From assembly GCA_029213045.1 (NCBI GenBank), contig JARGPN010000016.1:150533-214532 (forward strand): 64,000 nt of DNA, given 5' to 3'. Of the stretch, positions 1-12,138 are shown piece by piece (the stretch's first letter is position 1; every line of letters starts with the position of its first letter). Source of the stretch: Alcanivoracaceae bacterium. Its GTDB lineage: Bacteria; Pseudomonadota; Gammaproteobacteria; Pseudomonadales; Alcanivoracaceae. A program made the translations under genes and the position numbers. The notes beneath the pieces are model-generated. The model did not search any database, was not told the origin of the DNA, and saw only the letters and a list, made by a program, of their open reading frames with translations.

Positions 1-702
1 TGGAATTTTCTCCACGGCGAAATCATCGCTTTTCGGTTTGAACTGCACACAGGTGGATGGCACTGCGTATAACTTTACGCCATTACGCTCGCCATTGTAC
101 TCCTGATGTACATGCCCCCAGACCACCGCCCGCACATTCGGATATCGATCAATCACTTCAAAAAATCTGTCGGCGCTGGCAACCACTTGAGTATCCAGCC
201 ATTTGCACCCCATCGGCACAGGATGGTGATGCAAGCACACCATCACATGCTCACCGTTGGCAGCTTTCAGGGATTTATCGAGAAAGACGATATCGTCGTC
301 ATAGAGCTCGCCGGGTACATCGCCAGGAATTGTTGAGTCGAGCATCACGAAGGTCCAGTTATCCATATCGATAACACAGGGACTCATCTTGTCGCGCTTA
401 AGCTTAAGCACTTCGAGCATGGGAGAGGGTTTATCGTGATTACCTTCGAGCCAGTAGCAAGGGGCGTCAAAGGTCTCTAGCTCATCGTCTAGGCGCTTAT
501 AGGCTTCGTACGAGGCATCTTGCGACAGATCGCCTGTCGCCAAGATCAAATCAATAGACGGCTGCTCGCTCCGAATAAGCTCTAGCACCCGGTCCAAACT
601 AAATTGTGTGTTTAGTCCCAACAACTTGCCTTCCGTGTCTGCAAACAGGTGGCTATCCGACAACTGCACCACCCGCAGGGGACTATCTCCTGCTTTACTC
701 AA
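1..702 (-). CDS. cpdA: 3',5'-cyclic-AMP phosphodiesterase CpdA, 3' end cut by window edge
   Basis: Cytosolic metallophosphoesterase expected to hydrolyse cAMP to AMP. My reading of the minus strand gives an open frame with the ordered metal-binding motifs of the calcineurin-like family: DSHL near the N terminus, GDLSQD, GNHDK, a triple-His HHHPVP, and GHVHQ. Near the window edge comes a PSTCVQFKP segment characteristic of CpdA. The frame runs off the left edge after 234 codons, so the C terminus is missing. The likely start is a TTG at 702, just downstream of an in-frame stop and a GGGAG-like ribosome site; no ATG is available at that position. It lies last in thiC-nudF-yqiB-cpdA, the order known from enterobacteria and pseudomonads for nudF-yqiB-cpdA. 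Confidence 0.9.
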   Translation of the reverse strand, partial: MSKAGDSPLRVVQLSDSHLFADTEGKLLGLNTQFSLDRVLELIRSEQPSIDLILATGDLSQDASYEAYKRLDDELETFDAPCYWLEGNHDKPSPMLEVLKLKRDKMSPCVIDMDNWTFVMLDSTIPGDVPGELYDDDIVFLDKSLKAANGEHVMVCLHHHPVPMGCKWLDTQVVASADRFFEVIDRYPNVRAVVWGHVHQEYNGERNGVKLYAVPSTCVQFKPKSDDFAVEKIP

Positions 703-809
703 ACCCGCGCTCCCTCAAGCGTTTGATTCCGTTATATCGAAAGGCAGCAACGAATGCCAGCATCAGCGTACGCTACAGGCCAATTGCTTCAGGTTTCGCT
801 AACTCCGTC

Positions 810-1253
810 TCAGCTTATGGGGGTTAATGTCCTGCCGTGCTCACGCACGAAGCGCAGCCATTCACCCAGAAAACTGTTCCATTGATGCTTCTCGTCCGGC
901 ACATGCATGGCCGCATTAGGATACGGATTCTTCGCATCCACTTTGCGCCAAGGCCGTGCTTCGGTGACTTCCGCAATCCGCGCATCGTGATACAGCCGCA
1001 CGGTCAACGCTGGGGCAGGCATCATCGGATGCAGGGACTCTTGCTCTAACTGCAATATAGTCGTGTAACGCGCCTGCTCTAAGATACGCACCCACAAGCG
1101 CCGCTCACGGCCGTCCGTGGATAAATCCAAGGTCGCTTGGTCGTTGTCGCCCAGCACGCGGAGTAACTGCACCATACGTGCATAGTTCTCCTCACACTGA
1201 CTCATCAGTGCGGGGAAATTGAGCTGGTATCGTTTACGTTGAGAAGTAGACAT
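810..1253 (-). CDS. yqiB: DUF1249 family protein, YqiB-like
   Basis: Small soluble protein of 147 residues, the usual size for the DUF1249/YqiB family. I recognise the family from the N-terminal pattern around YQLNFPALMSQCEENYARM and from the C-terminal run of conserved aromatic and acidic residues (YPNAAMHVPDEKHQWN, then FLGEWLRF). There is no signal peptide or membrane segment. It sits 18 bases downstream of nudF and about 107 bases upstream of cpdA on the same strand, as in E. coli, so co-transcription is likely. The biochemical function of the family is not established and I see no catalytic motif. Confidence 0.85.
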   Translation of the reverse strand: MSTSQRKRYQLNFPALMSQCEENYARMVQLLRVLGDNDQATLDLSTDGRERRLWVRILEQARYTTILQLEQESLHPMMPAPALTVRLYHDARIAEVTEARPWRKVDAKNPYPNAAMHVPDEKHQWNSFLGEWLRFVREHGRTLTPIS

Positions 1254-1271
1254 GCCATCACTATACGCAAA

Positions 1272-3940
<2,669 letters not shown>

Positions 3941-3962
3941 GGATTGCGCAGATAGTTTTAAC

Positions 3963-3980
3963 TGGTACGTTAGAGTACCA
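3963..3980. promoter_or_regulatory. Palindrome upstream of tolC-like gene
   Basis: Perfect inverted repeat TGGTAC, six-base spacer, GTACCA, 35 bases before the tolC-like start. The size and spacing suit a dimeric repressor operator. The role is inferred from symmetry and position only. Confidence 0.25.
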
Positions 3981-4014
3981 TTATTCACCATTTAGGTTGA
4001 GAGGCCGTTTTAAG

Positions 4015-5439
4015 ATGCGCAAGTTATTCGTACCGCTGTCGCTGGCAGCAGCCATCATCAGCACGCCAGCGCTGGGCGCTACCCTACAAGACGTTGCGAT
4101 GGCGGCATGGGGAAATGATCACGAATGGGAAGTGGCCCGTAAAACGTGGATGGCCGCTCAAGAAACAGAGAAACAAGGCCTAGGCGGTCTATTGCCTCAA
4201 ATTACCGCCGATTACACCCACGTCAGAAACCATCAACATGTTGAAGGCTCACCGATCAGTGTCGGTGGCGGCGCCCTGAACAACCCCTACAGCTACAATT
4301 TCGAAACGCAAGCGGCCACGGTCAGCGTGGTACAGCCTTTATTTCGCGTAGACACCTGGTACGAATATCAGCGCAGCAAAGCGGTTACCTCAGCAGCGGA
4401 AGCCAGCTTCACGGCGGCCCGTCAGCAGTTTCTATTGCGTGTCACAGAACAATATATGAACGTGTTGCGCACACGGGAAAACCTCACTACGGCGTACGCC
4501 GAAGAACGCGCCCTAAAGCGCCAGCTCGAACAAACCAATGAACGCTATAAAGTTGGCTTGGTACCCATTACTGACGTCAATGAAGCACAAGCTGCCTACG
4601 ATTTAAGTCGCGTTGGCTTAATTGTCGGCCAGTCAGACTTTCAAATTGCCCGAGATCAACTTGAAGCACTCACCGGCAAACGTTGGGACAGCATCGACGG
4701 CTTAAAAACCGAACTGCCCATGGCCGGTCCTGAGCCATCCGAACCCGAACCTTGGGTTGAACAAGCACAAGCCAATAACCCACAAGTTGTGAGCGCGCGC
4801 TTTAATGCAGAAACGGCGAAAGCAGTTTCCAAGCAGGGTCTGGGCGCGCAAATGCCGTCGGTGAATCTGATTGGCCAATACCAGCATAAGCACACGCTTG
4901 ATTTAGACACCAACCAGCTCAGCGTAAATAGCATTGAGCTTGGCTCAGAAAGCAATTATTACGGTGTTCAGGTGAGCATGCCGATTTTCACTGGCGGCAG
5001 CGTCAACTCCAAGCGCAAACAGGCGGCGCTGAATTACCAAGCGACAGAAGAGCAGTACAAATTAGTGTGGCGCGACACCGGCCAGCAAACCCGTAGTTTG
5101 CACCGCGTCGTAGAAGCAGACGTCCTGCGCGTACAAGCACGACGCCAAGCGCTGGTCTCCGCGCAGTCTGCGTTAAAAGCAACCGAGTCCGGCTATTCGG
5201 TCGGCACCCGTAACGTCGTTGACGTGGTCATTGCACAACGCAACATGTATTCCGCACAACGCGATTATGCTGGCGCACGTTACGATTACATTTTAGATAG
5301 CCTGCGCTTAAAAGCGGCAGCAGGCATTCTTAATGAAGAAGATCTAGGAGAAGTAAACGGTTGGCTAGACAGTAACGGATCAATAGAGCTTTACGGCGAC
5401 TTATCCCAACTCGAAGACACCACCGAAACCACGCGTTGA
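4015..5439 (+). CDS. tolC: TolC family outer-membrane efflux protein
   Basis: Outer-membrane channel of the TolC/OEP family, forming a trimeric barrel with a periplasmic alpha-helical tunnel. The first 22 residues look like a Sec signal peptide (MRKLFVPLSLAAAIIS..., cleavage after ALG). Two repeated long coiled helical halves follow, typical of OEP domains, with NERYKVGLVPITDVNEAQA in the first repeat and the matching GYSVGTRNVVDVVIAQRN in the second. I start it at ATG 4015 (474 residues) behind a GAGAGG site; a TTG at 3997 is in frame but would put charged residues before the signal peptide. No membrane-fusion or inner-membrane pump gene is adjacent, as is usual for general TolC. Its last 49 bases overlap the 3' end of convergent waaA. 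Confidence 0.93.
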   Translation: MRKLFVPLSLAAAIISTPALGATLQDVAMAAWGNDHEWEVARKTWMAAQETEKQGLGGLLPQITADYTHVRNHQHVEGSPISVGGGALNNPYSYNFETQAATVSVVQPLFRVDTWYEYQRSKAVTSAAEASFTAARQQFLLRVTEQYMNVLRTRENLTTAYAEERALKRQLEQTNERYKVGLVPITDVNEAQAAYDLSRVGLIVGQSDFQIARDQLEALTGKRWDSIDGLKTELPMAGPEPSEPEPWVEQAQANNPQVVSARFNAETAKAVSKQGLGAQMPSVNLIGQYQHKHTLDLDTNQLSVNSIELGSESNYYGVQVSMPIFTGGSVNSKRKQAALNYQATEEQYKLVWRDTGQQTRSLHRVVEADVLRVQARRQALVSAQSALKATESGYSVGTRNVVDVVIAQRNMYSAQRDYAGARYDYILDSLRLKAAAGILNEEDLGEVNGWLDSNGSIELYGDLSQLEDTTETTR

Positions 5440-6659
5440 AGCGCCCCTTTATGAGCGGCCAGCACTCCGTGTGCTGCGCTGCCCATTTGCTCTCGACGCG
5501 ACGTATCGGAAAACAATTCCACCAGCACCTCTCCCAAACCGTCGCCGGAATTCACTAACTTTAGCGCGCCTGCCTGCTCCAACAATTGCGCGATTAACGC
5601 AAAATTATGCAAGTGTGGGCCACTTAACAACGGCAGCTGCCACGCAGACGGCTCCAAGAAATTATGTCCGCCTACCGGCACAAAAGAGCCACCCACCCAC
5701 GCCACATCCGCAAAACCATACAGCTGCATTAATTCGCCCATGGTATCGCACAGATAAACGGAAACGTCCGCACTAGGATGTTGCGTTTCACTACGCCGGG
5801 ACAAGGCAAAATTCTGTAGGCGGATAAGACGCGCCACGTCATTAAAACGCTCGGGGTGGCGCGGCACTAACATCAATAAAGCATTCGGCTGTGCCCTCAA
5901 CAAATGCCCGTGTGCCTGCAGGACTTTCTCATCTTCTCCGGCGTGCGTACTTGCCGCGATCCAAACGGGCCGGTCAATTGATTCACGCCACCGCCTTGCA
6001 AGCGCCGCCATCTCCGGCGCCACCTCAATATCAAATTTCACGCTGCCCGTTACGGTAACTTGTTCCTCGCGCGCGCCGAGCATTTTAAAGCGTCGCGCAT
6101 CATCGTCAGTTTGCACCGCCAGCATTGTCATCGCATTGAGCATTGGCCTTACCAGCGCCGGCAAACGCGCATACCCGCGCTGACTTTTTTCAGACAAGCG
6201 ACCATTTAACAACAATACCGGAACATTACGCTTCGCCGCCGCTGCGACAATGTTTGGCCACAGCTCCGTTTCCAAAAGCAGCACCATTTTCGGTTTAAAC
6301 GCGCGAAACAAACGCTTAATCGCGCCAGGCAATTCCCACGGCGCGTAAACATGCAAAACCCGATCACCAAACAGTGCCTGCACACGTTCCGAACCGGTCG
6401 GCGTGGTAGTGGTCACCAAGACCGGACATTGTGGGTACTGCGCCAGCAGCGTTTCTATTAAAGGCACTGCCGCCAGAGTTTCCCCCACCGACACCGCATG
6501 CACCCATATACACTGCTCAGCGGCTTTACCCTGATAAAACCCAATGCGCTCCGCCCAGCGTTGACGATAGGCCGGTGCGCGGCGACCACGCCACCATAGC
6601 CGCGCAAACAACAACGGCGAAAACACTATCCAGATTAAGGTGTATAAATGACGGGCCAT
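5391..6659 (-). CDS. waaA: 3-deoxy-D-manno-octulosonic acid (Kdo) transferase
   Basis: Inner-membrane-anchored glycosyltransferase that adds Kdo to lipid IVA. The N terminus has one hydrophobic anchor (LYTLIWIVFSPLLFARLWW) followed by the family-typical RRAPAYRQRWAERIG. Later come WVHAVSVGE, LLLETELWPN and, near the C terminus, a GGHNFLEPSAW motif, all hallmarks of WaaA. I use the ATG at 6659 (422 residues) rather than the upstream ATG, since MARHLYTLIW matches the family start. It converges on and overlaps the tolC-like gene and is separated from the rest of the LPS genes by two redox genes on the other strand. Confidence 0.95.
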   Translation of the reverse strand: MARHLYTLIWIVFSPLLFARLWWRGRRAPAYRQRWAERIGFYQGKAAEQCIWVHAVSVGETLAAVPLIETLLAQYPQCPVLVTTTTPTGSERVQALFGDRVLHVYAPWELPGAIKRLFRAFKPKMVLLLETELWPNIVAAAAKRNVPVLLLNGRLSEKSQRGYARLPALVRPMLNAMTMLAVQTDDDARRFKMLGAREEQVTVTGSVKFDIEVAPEMAALARRWRESIDRPVWIAASTHAGEDEKVLQAHGHLLRAQPNALLMLVPRHPERFNDVARLIRLQNFALSRRSETQHPSADVSVYLCDTMGELMQLYGFADVAWVGGSFVPVGGHNFLEPSAWQLPLLSGPHLHNFALIAQLLEQAGALKLVNSGDGLGEVLVELFSDTSRREQMGSAAHGVLAAHKGALQRVVSVVSSSWDKSP

Positions 6660-6802
6660 GATGTGCCTTCTCACGTTGCGCCTGCCTCAACTAATCCGCC
6701 CATTCTCAATATGAAATGACGTTGGCAGGCGCTTAAATAATTGCTCGCTATGCTACCATAGCCACTCAAATTGCCGGCAGACATACGGCCAAAAAGATAA
6801 AG

Positions 6803-8029
6803 ATGGAATCCATGAACGACACCGTGCACACAGATATCGCCATCATCGGCGGCGGCATCGCCGGGCTCTGGCTAATCAACATTCTCCAGCAGCAAGGCTT
6901 TTCCTGCGTTGTCATTGAAAATAATGAATTGGGTGGCGAGCAAACTTTACTTAGCCAAGGCATTATTCATGGTGGCCTGAAGTATGCGCTCGGCGGCACC
7001 CTGTCATCCGAATCCGAATCAATTGCTGGCATGCCGGATCGCTGGCGCAAAAATCTTTCTGGCGAAGGCGAAATTGATTTACGCAGAGCGAAAATATTAT
7101 CTGATACGCAACACCTGTGGTCGGCAGGTTCAATGGCGTCACGTTTTACCACCTTCTTTGCCAGCAAAATGCTGCGCGGCCGCATCAACAAACTGAAATT
7201 TGACAACTACCCCACCGCGTTGCGTAACAAACGCTTTAAAGGCAACGTCTACTGCATGGACGACTTGGTTGTCGATACAAGCTCTTTGCTGGCAGCGCTC
7301 GTTGAACAAGCGGGTGATCGCTTTCTAAAGTTTGACGACCGCTCTGACAAAATAATTTGGAACGATAGCGGCGTTGAATCTATCCAGCTAGCACACGTCA
7401 ATATTCAGCCACGGATTACCATTCTCGCTGCAGGTGCGGGCACCGGTGCGTTATTGAATGATGCACATCAACACGACGTTGCGAAAAACATCAACGTGCA
7501 ATTGCGCCCCCTGCAAATGCTACTGGTGCAACACAACCTCGGTCATCGCCTATACGCTCATTGTATCGGCGCCAGCAACAAACCGCGCCTAACGATTACC
7601 ACCCATGACGCCACTAATGGCGATCTGGTCTGGTATCTTGGCGGCGACATTGCCGAGCGCGGCGTTGATATGATGGAAAGCGAACTTATTGCCGCAGGAA
7701 GATCAGAGCTTAATCAACTTTTTCCGTGGCTCGACTTTAGCGAAGCGGTATTTTCTGGCGTGCGCATTGATCGCGCCGAACCCAAGCAAGACAGCTTAAT
7801 AAAGCCCGACAACGCTTACGCGATGCGCGATAAAAACCTCATCGTTACCTGGCCGACAAAACTCACTCTTGCACCTGATCTTGGTGATCGCGTCATGCAA
7901 CTGCTTGAAGGATTTTTACCGTCAGAGAAGCGAGTCGCTATCAACGACAGCACTCCGCGTGCACGCATTGCCAACGCCAAATGGGAAACATCTTTTGTTG
8001 ATCATGACGGGACGACTGGTCATGAGTAA
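6803..8029 (+). CDS. FAD-dependent oxidoreductase, DAO/GlpD-like
   Basis: Protein of about 408 residues with an N-terminal Rossmann dinucleotide motif IIGGGIAG (residues 14-21) and a VVIENNELGG loop. A GIIHGGLKY stretch resembles the THGGxRY signature of glycerol-3-phosphate dehydrogenase-type DAO enzymes. A second nucleotide-contacting TILAAGAGTG lies mid-protein. FAD binding is well supported; the substrate is unknown. There is no signal peptide or membrane segment. An alternative start is ATG 6812. The stop overlaps the following aldo/keto reductase by eight bases, so the two are coupled, and both sit between waaA and an O-antigen-ligase-like gene, which suggests a role in sugar or glycan chemistry (inference). 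Confidence 0.8.
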   Translation: MESMNDTVHTDIAIIGGGIAGLWLINILQQQGFSCVVIENNELGGEQTLLSQGIIHGGLKYALGGTLSSESESIAGMPDRWRKNLSGEGEIDLRRAKILSDTQHLWSAGSMASRFTTFFASKMLRGRINKLKFDNYPTALRNKRFKGNVYCMDDLVVDTSSLLAALVEQAGDRFLKFDDRSDKIIWNDSGVESIQLAHVNIQPRITILAAGAGTGALLNDAHQHDVAKNINVQLRPLQMLLVQHNLGHRLYAHCIGASNKPRLTITTHDATNGDLVWYLGGDIAERGVDMMESELIAAGRSELNQLFPWLDFSEAVFSGVRIDRAEPKQDSLIKPDNAYAMRDKNLIVTWPTKLTLAPDLGDRVMQLLEGFLPSEKRVAINDSTPRARIANAKWETSFVDHDGTTGHE

Positions 8030-8819
8030 TTTCCTACGCCCGCTTGGCCGCACCAACATAAAGGTTAGCGCGCTAGGCTTGGGCACCGTAAAAATAGGCC
8101 GCGATGAAGGCGTCAAATACCCTCATAAGTTCACCATCCCAGACGATAGCGCCGTAAAGAATTTATTTTCTTTGGCTCGCGAATTAGGCATCAACTTGAT
8201 CGACACTGCGCCAGCCTACGGCAACAGCGAAGAACGCCTCGGCCAATTACTATCGCATCGACACGAATGGGTTATCGTCACCAAAACCGGCGAAGAATTC
8301 ATCAATGGCGAAAGCCAATTTGATTTTTCACCAGAACATACCAGACGTTCCGTAGAGCGCAGCCTAAGACGTTTAGGGACGGATTATCTTGATATGGTAC
8401 TAGTCCATTCGGATGGTAATGATTTAGCGATCGTCAAACAGCACGGCACACTCGATGCCCTCGGCGACTTAAAGAAACAGGGAAAAATTCGCGCCTTCGG
8501 ACTTTCTGGAAAAACGGTTGATGGTGGCATTGCTGCGCTGGAATATTCTGACGTCGCCATGGTCACCAGCAATTTAAGCTACGACGATGAACAAGCGGTA
8601 ATTGATTACGGACACCAGCACGGCAAGGGAATTTTAATTAAGAAGGCATTCGCCAGTGGGCATGCTTGTGCAAATGACGAAGATGCAATTCAAAAAAGCT
8701 TAAACAGGATTCTCAATCTTGATGGCGTCAGCAGTGTTATTGCCGGCACCATTAATCCTGAGCATTTGCGCGATAACGTTACTAAAGCAAGACAAGCATT
8801 GAATTGCCTTACCGACTAA
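8022..8819 (+). CDS. Aldo/keto reductase
   Basis: NAD(P)H-dependent oxidoreductase of 265 residues with a TIM-barrel fold. Family features seen are LGLGTVKIG near the N terminus, NLIDTAPAYGNSEERLG (catalytic Asp and Tyr region), the catalytic Lys in VIVTKTG, the His in DMVLVHSDG, and a C-terminal VIAGTINPEHLRDN nucleotide-binding segment. I start it at ATG 8022; the frame is open further upstream, but that stretch is the preceding gene read out of frame. It overlaps the preceding FAD oxidoreductase by eight bases and the convergent ligase gene by eleven. The substrate cannot be told from sequence; a sugar is a reasonable guess from the neighbourhood. Confidence 0.88.
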   Translation: MSNFLRPLGRTNIKVSALGLGTVKIGRDEGVKYPHKFTIPDDSAVKNLFSLARELGINLIDTAPAYGNSEERLGQLLSHRHEWVIVTKTGEEFINGESQFDFSPEHTRRSVERSLRRLGTDYLDMVLVHSDGNDLAIVKQHGTLDALGDLKKQGKIRAFGLSGKTVDGGIAALEYSDVAMVTSNLSYDDEQAVIDYGHQHGKGILIKKAFASGHACANDEDAIQKSLNRILNLDGVSSVIAGTINPEHLRDNVTKARQALNCLTD

Positions 8820-10056
8820 CTGCGAGTGCTCGCTCGCGCTTATCCCAATAAGACACCGCCAGCGCAACGGACGCCGGAAGCAAAAAGGTAATCCACATTG
8901 GGCCCGGTTTCGTAACCAACGTATTCCCATCAACCATCAGAGCGATATAACCGAACGCCACTTGCATCAATGCGACCTGCGCGATTGCGTATCGTCGATT
9001 GCTCCACAGCAAATACACCGTCCGCCCAACGACGGACAACAGCAAAGAGGCCCCTGCAATACCGCCCCAATAGAGATGACTTAACCATATATTGTGCGCA
9101 TGCCAAGGCACTAGCTTTTCATCGAACATCTTGCTGCACACGTAATTGTGTCCGTCACTACCATGACCAAGCCATAACGCCTCAGGAATACGGTTAAGCG
9201 CGCATTGCCAAATATAGGGACGCCACGACATCCCGCGAACACCTATTAGTTCTCGCCAATCTGGCGCCAGCAACAACACCACGGCGAAAGCACCAACGCA
9301 CACCACGCCGACGGCAAACAACCAGCGATAACGAACCGCCAACCGCACAGCAATAACGACGAGCGCCGCGCCTAACGGACCCCGACTTCCGGTTAGCACA
9401 ATAAGCATCAAAAAGAAGAGAACAATGAAGGAAGCGAAGAAACGAAACTGTTTTCCACAAAACAATAGGGTTACAGCACAGAAGAGAGGCAACGCATAAT
9501 AGTGCACCCCCATTATCGGATGCCTAGCACTACCTAAAAAATTAAGACGCGGACCAATGTGATCAAACCCATACCAAGCGATCATCGACGCCACGGCTGA
9601 TGCGACGCCCGCTACAATGAGAAAATAGAGTAAGCCGACTGTGTGCTTAGAGGGCGTCGTGGCGCCCTCTACACCAAACCGAGTTTCCGCGTAATGACTC
9701 GCCGCATACACCACAATCACTGCATAAATAAGATAGTAGCCACACATTCGAACATTGAGGCGCAAAAAATCAACCTGCGCACTCTCGGACCAAAAACCGG
9801 ATGCGGCGACAAACACCAAATAACTGACCAACAGCCCCCCGAGCCACCGATCTGCCCGCAATGACTTCAACTTCCTAGCCAGGAGCAGGTAAATCGCTGG
9901 AAGCGCGAACAACACATCAAAGAGCACAATGAGCTTGCCCCCTCGAACAAGCCCCATGGCCACAAAAAACAGACACAACCAAACCAAAAACACACCGCCA
10001 TTTCGGCGAGAGAGCAATTCACTAAATAATGTATTTCTAATAAACTGTTCTGCCAT
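8809..10056 (-). CDS. O-antigen ligase / polymerase family membrane protein
   Basis: Inner-membrane protein of 415 residues with about ten to twelve hydrophobic segments, beginning right after a short cytosolic tail (GGVFLVWLCLFFVAMG). It carries the Wzy_C-type signature: an LTGSRGPLGAALVV segment with the conserved Arg, and a large periplasmic loop containing GHGSDGHNYVCSK and WHAHNIWLSHLYWGG, where the conserved His residues of WaaL proteins lie. WaaL transfers O-antigen from undecaprenyl diphosphate to the lipid A core. WaaL and Wzy cannot be separated reliably by sequence, but placement in a core-LPS cluster favours the ligase. Confidence 0.8.
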   Translation of the reverse strand: MAEQFIRNTLFSELLSRRNGGVFLVWLCLFFVAMGLVRGGKLIVLFDVLFALPAIYLLLARKLKSLRADRWLGGLLVSYLVFVAASGFWSESAQVDFLRLNVRMCGYYLIYAVIVVYAASHYAETRFGVEGATTPSKHTVGLLYFLIVAGVASAVASMIAWYGFDHIGPRLNFLGSARHPIMGVHYYALPLFCAVTLLFCGKQFRFFASFIVLFFLMLIVLTGSRGPLGAALVVIAVRLAVRYRWLFAVGVVCVGAFAVVLLLAPDWRELIGVRGMSWRPYIWQCALNRIPEALWLGHGSDGHNYVCSKMFDEKLVPWHAHNIWLSHLYWGGIAGASLLLSVVGRTVYLLWSNRRYAIAQVALMQVAFGYIALMVDGNTLVTKPGPMWITFLLPASVALAVSYWDKRERALAVSR

Positions 10057-10273
10057 GCGTTAATTCTCAATACTTCTGTAGTTCGCGAACGAATGAAGGT
10101 CTGCCTCATCCCAAGGCGCGAATTTCGATAATATTTATTCAGTTCTGAAAATGGCGCAGTCAGGACAGATGGGGAAGCCGAGCATAATGCCATTCCGTGT
10201 GCACCCTGTCATGCTGCGGCTTGCACACTAAGGTCGGAAACCCGCCGACACATTCACGAATTGAGTTAACTTA

Positions 10274-11122
10274 ATGAAATTAAAAGAAATTATCGGCTCG
10301 CTGTACCGCTCTTTCATCCTAAGCCGACATAGCCCCGAAGCGCTCTGCCATCCCGCCCGCAAGAAAGCACCGGTTGTCGTCTCATTAACGTCCATTCCAA
10401 GTAGACTCAACATTCTGCACCTGACAATACGCAGCCTGTTAAGGCAAAGCACCCCTCCAGAGAAAATTGCGCTGTGGCTGCACCATGACCTAAAAGAAAG
10501 TCTGCCTGAGTCACTTACACGGCTCTGCGGCGACATCTTTGAAATTCATTATGTCGACCTCACCTGCTCACACCGCAAATTGGTACATTCCATTCAGCGC
10601 TTCCCAGACAGCGTTATCGTTACCTGTGATGACGACCAAATGTACGGTTTTGACTGGCTTGAAAAGCTCTATGCGAGCCACTTGAAGTCACCTAACGAGA
10701 TTATCGCCAACTCGTGTCGCCGCGTTTCACGCTTTGAAGATGGTGAAATTTTGCCGTACTGGGACTGGAAGCGAGATACGCGTCCTGGCGCATCAGAGCC
10801 ATGCTTAATGGCCGTCGGGTATGCCGGTGTGCTGTACCCGCCTAACAGCCTCCTTCCTGAAGCGACTGACGATAAGCTCTTCCTCGCACTGACGCCAAAA
10901 GCGGATGACCTTTGGTTTAAAGCCATGAGCTATCTGAATGGCACCGCTGTCAGAATAAGTTACTATGTGTCTAGGAAGCCGGTTTCCATTCTTCGCTCGC
11001 AAGCCTCTTCTTTGAAGTGGTCGAACGTGAACAATGACGGGAACCGTGCGCAGTGGTTGCAGCTCAGCGCGCATTACGATTTGCAAGCACTAGCTGATAC
11101 CGTCGAAAGGAAAAACACCTAG
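10274..11122 (+). CDS. Putative glycosyltransferase
   Basis: Protein of 282 residues. An N-terminal GT-A-like fold is suggested by PVVVSLTSIPSRLNILHLTI followed by an Asp-rich VIVTCDDDQMYGFDW, which looks like the metal- and nucleotide-sugar-binding DXD site. There is no signal peptide. It lies four bases upstream of a GT2 gene on the same strand, in the LPS region, so the pair probably extends or decorates the core or O-antigen. Donor and acceptor sugars are not deducible. A 217-base gap separates it from the divergent ligase gene; I see no clear promoter there. Confidence 0.7.
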   Translation: MKLKEIIGSLYRSFILSRHSPEALCHPARKKAPVVVSLTSIPSRLNILHLTIRSLLRQSTPPEKIALWLHHDLKESLPESLTRLCGDIFEIHYVDLTCSHRKLVHSIQRFPDSVIVTCDDDQMYGFDWLEKLYASHLKSPNEIIANSCRRVSRFEDGEILPYWDWKRDTRPGASEPCLMAVGYAGVLYPPNSLLPEATDDKLFLALTPKADDLWFKAMSYLNGTAVRISYYVSRKPVSILRSQASSLKWSNVNNDGNRAQWLQLSAHYDLQALADTVERKNT

Positions 11123-11125
11123 CGT

Positions 11126-12076
11126 ATGCCCTCAACATCAGCACCAATGCTCACGGTTATTATTCCCACTCGGAACCGTATAGATTTCGTCGAGCAGGCA
11201 ATTCAATCCATTCGCACCCAATGCGCGACAAATTGGCGGATCATCCTAGTCGACGACGGCAGCGACACACCAGTCTCCGAACAACTTAGCGCCGACATTC
11301 TCGCCAACATCCAGATTCTTAGAAACGACACCAGCTGCGGCGTTTCATGCGCCAGAAATCAAGGCGCGGAAGCTGCCGACTCAGAGTGGATCTTATTTCT
11401 TGATGACGACGACTGGCTAGACCATTCATTTATTCGGGCGGCCTCCGACGCCGTTACCATCTACGGGCCGTCGATGGATTTTATGTGGCCCCAGCGCAGC
11501 AACTACTACATGTCAAAAAGGGAAATCGTTCCCGCCACCGTCCGTGATGTTCAAATAAAAAAAGGACAAGGCACGGAAGAAGCATTTGCTCACGCGATTG
11601 ATGTTAGCTGCACAGGCATGCTGTTTAAACGCGCATCATTTCTACAAGCAGGGGGCTTTGATCCCACACTCCGAGTCTCCGAAGATCGAGATCTTGTTTT
11701 TAGATTGCTGTCACAAGGGTATAGCTGCCGCTCATTAGCGGAGCCTCGATTAATCTTCCGCATCCACGACGGCGAGCGTCTCAGCACGCATCAATCACGA
11801 GAAACCCAAGCCAATTCAGACATGTTGGTTATCGCCCGTTTTGATCTTTTTTTTCGGCAGCACCCGATGCTCGCTAACCGCTTTATTGGTCGCGTTGGCA
11901 AGCGACTTTGGCGTGAAGGCTACGCCACCGACGCCATAAAATTAATGAAATTGCAGCTCGAAATTGAGCCATCGGATCTGAAATCGCGTAAACGACTTTG
12001 GATTTGGATGTTTCTTTCGTTATTTAAAACCAAGCTATATGAAGCCCGCAATATTGCTGAAGACACAAATATTTAG
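11126..12076 (+). CDS. Glycosyltransferase family 2 protein
   Basis: Inverting GT-A glycosyltransferase of 316 residues. The GT2 pattern is complete: TVIIPTRNR at the N terminus, ILVDDGSD binding the nucleotide, GVSCARNQGAEAA, and a WILFLDDDDW metal site, then GGFDPTLRVSEDRDLVFRL with the catalytic-base region. The C-terminal 100 residues are basic and helical and may associate with the membrane. It follows the previous transferase after four bases. A strong terminator 17 bases after its stop ends the unit. The specificity is unknown. Confidence 0.88.
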   Translation: MPSTSAPMLTVIIPTRNRIDFVEQAIQSIRTQCATNWRIILVDDGSDTPVSEQLSADILANIQILRNDTSCGVSCARNQGAEAADSEWILFLDDDDWLDHSFIRAASDAVTIYGPSMDFMWPQRSNYYMSKREIVPATVRDVQIKKGQGTEEAFAHAIDVSCTGMLFKRASFLQAGGFDPTLRVSEDRDLVFRLLSQGYSCRSLAEPRLIFRIHDGERLSTHQSRETQANSDMLVIARFDLFFRQHPMLANRFIGRVGKRLWREGYATDAIKLMKLQLEIEPSDLKSRKRLWIWMFLSLFKTKLYEARNIAEDTNI

Positions 12077-12092
12077 TCGCTCCGCTTCGAAT

Positions 12093-12120
12093 AAAAAATG
12101 GGCCCGTGAGCCCATTTTTT
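12093..12120. terminator. Bidirectional rho-independent terminator
   Basis: An eleven-base perfect stem, AAAAAATGGGC at 12093-12103 and GCCCATTTTTT at 12110-12120, with a six-base loop. It has A-tract and T-tract ends, so it works for both the plus-strand GT2 gene and the minus-strand hldE, which converge here. Confidence 0.9.
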
Positions 12121-12138
12121 ATTCCGCGAACAACAGGG

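Noticed and set aside
3997..5439. A type I secretion or drug-efflux operon around the TolC-like gene
   Set aside because: No membrane-fusion, ABC or RND gene is adjacent; the neighbours are thiC and waaA.
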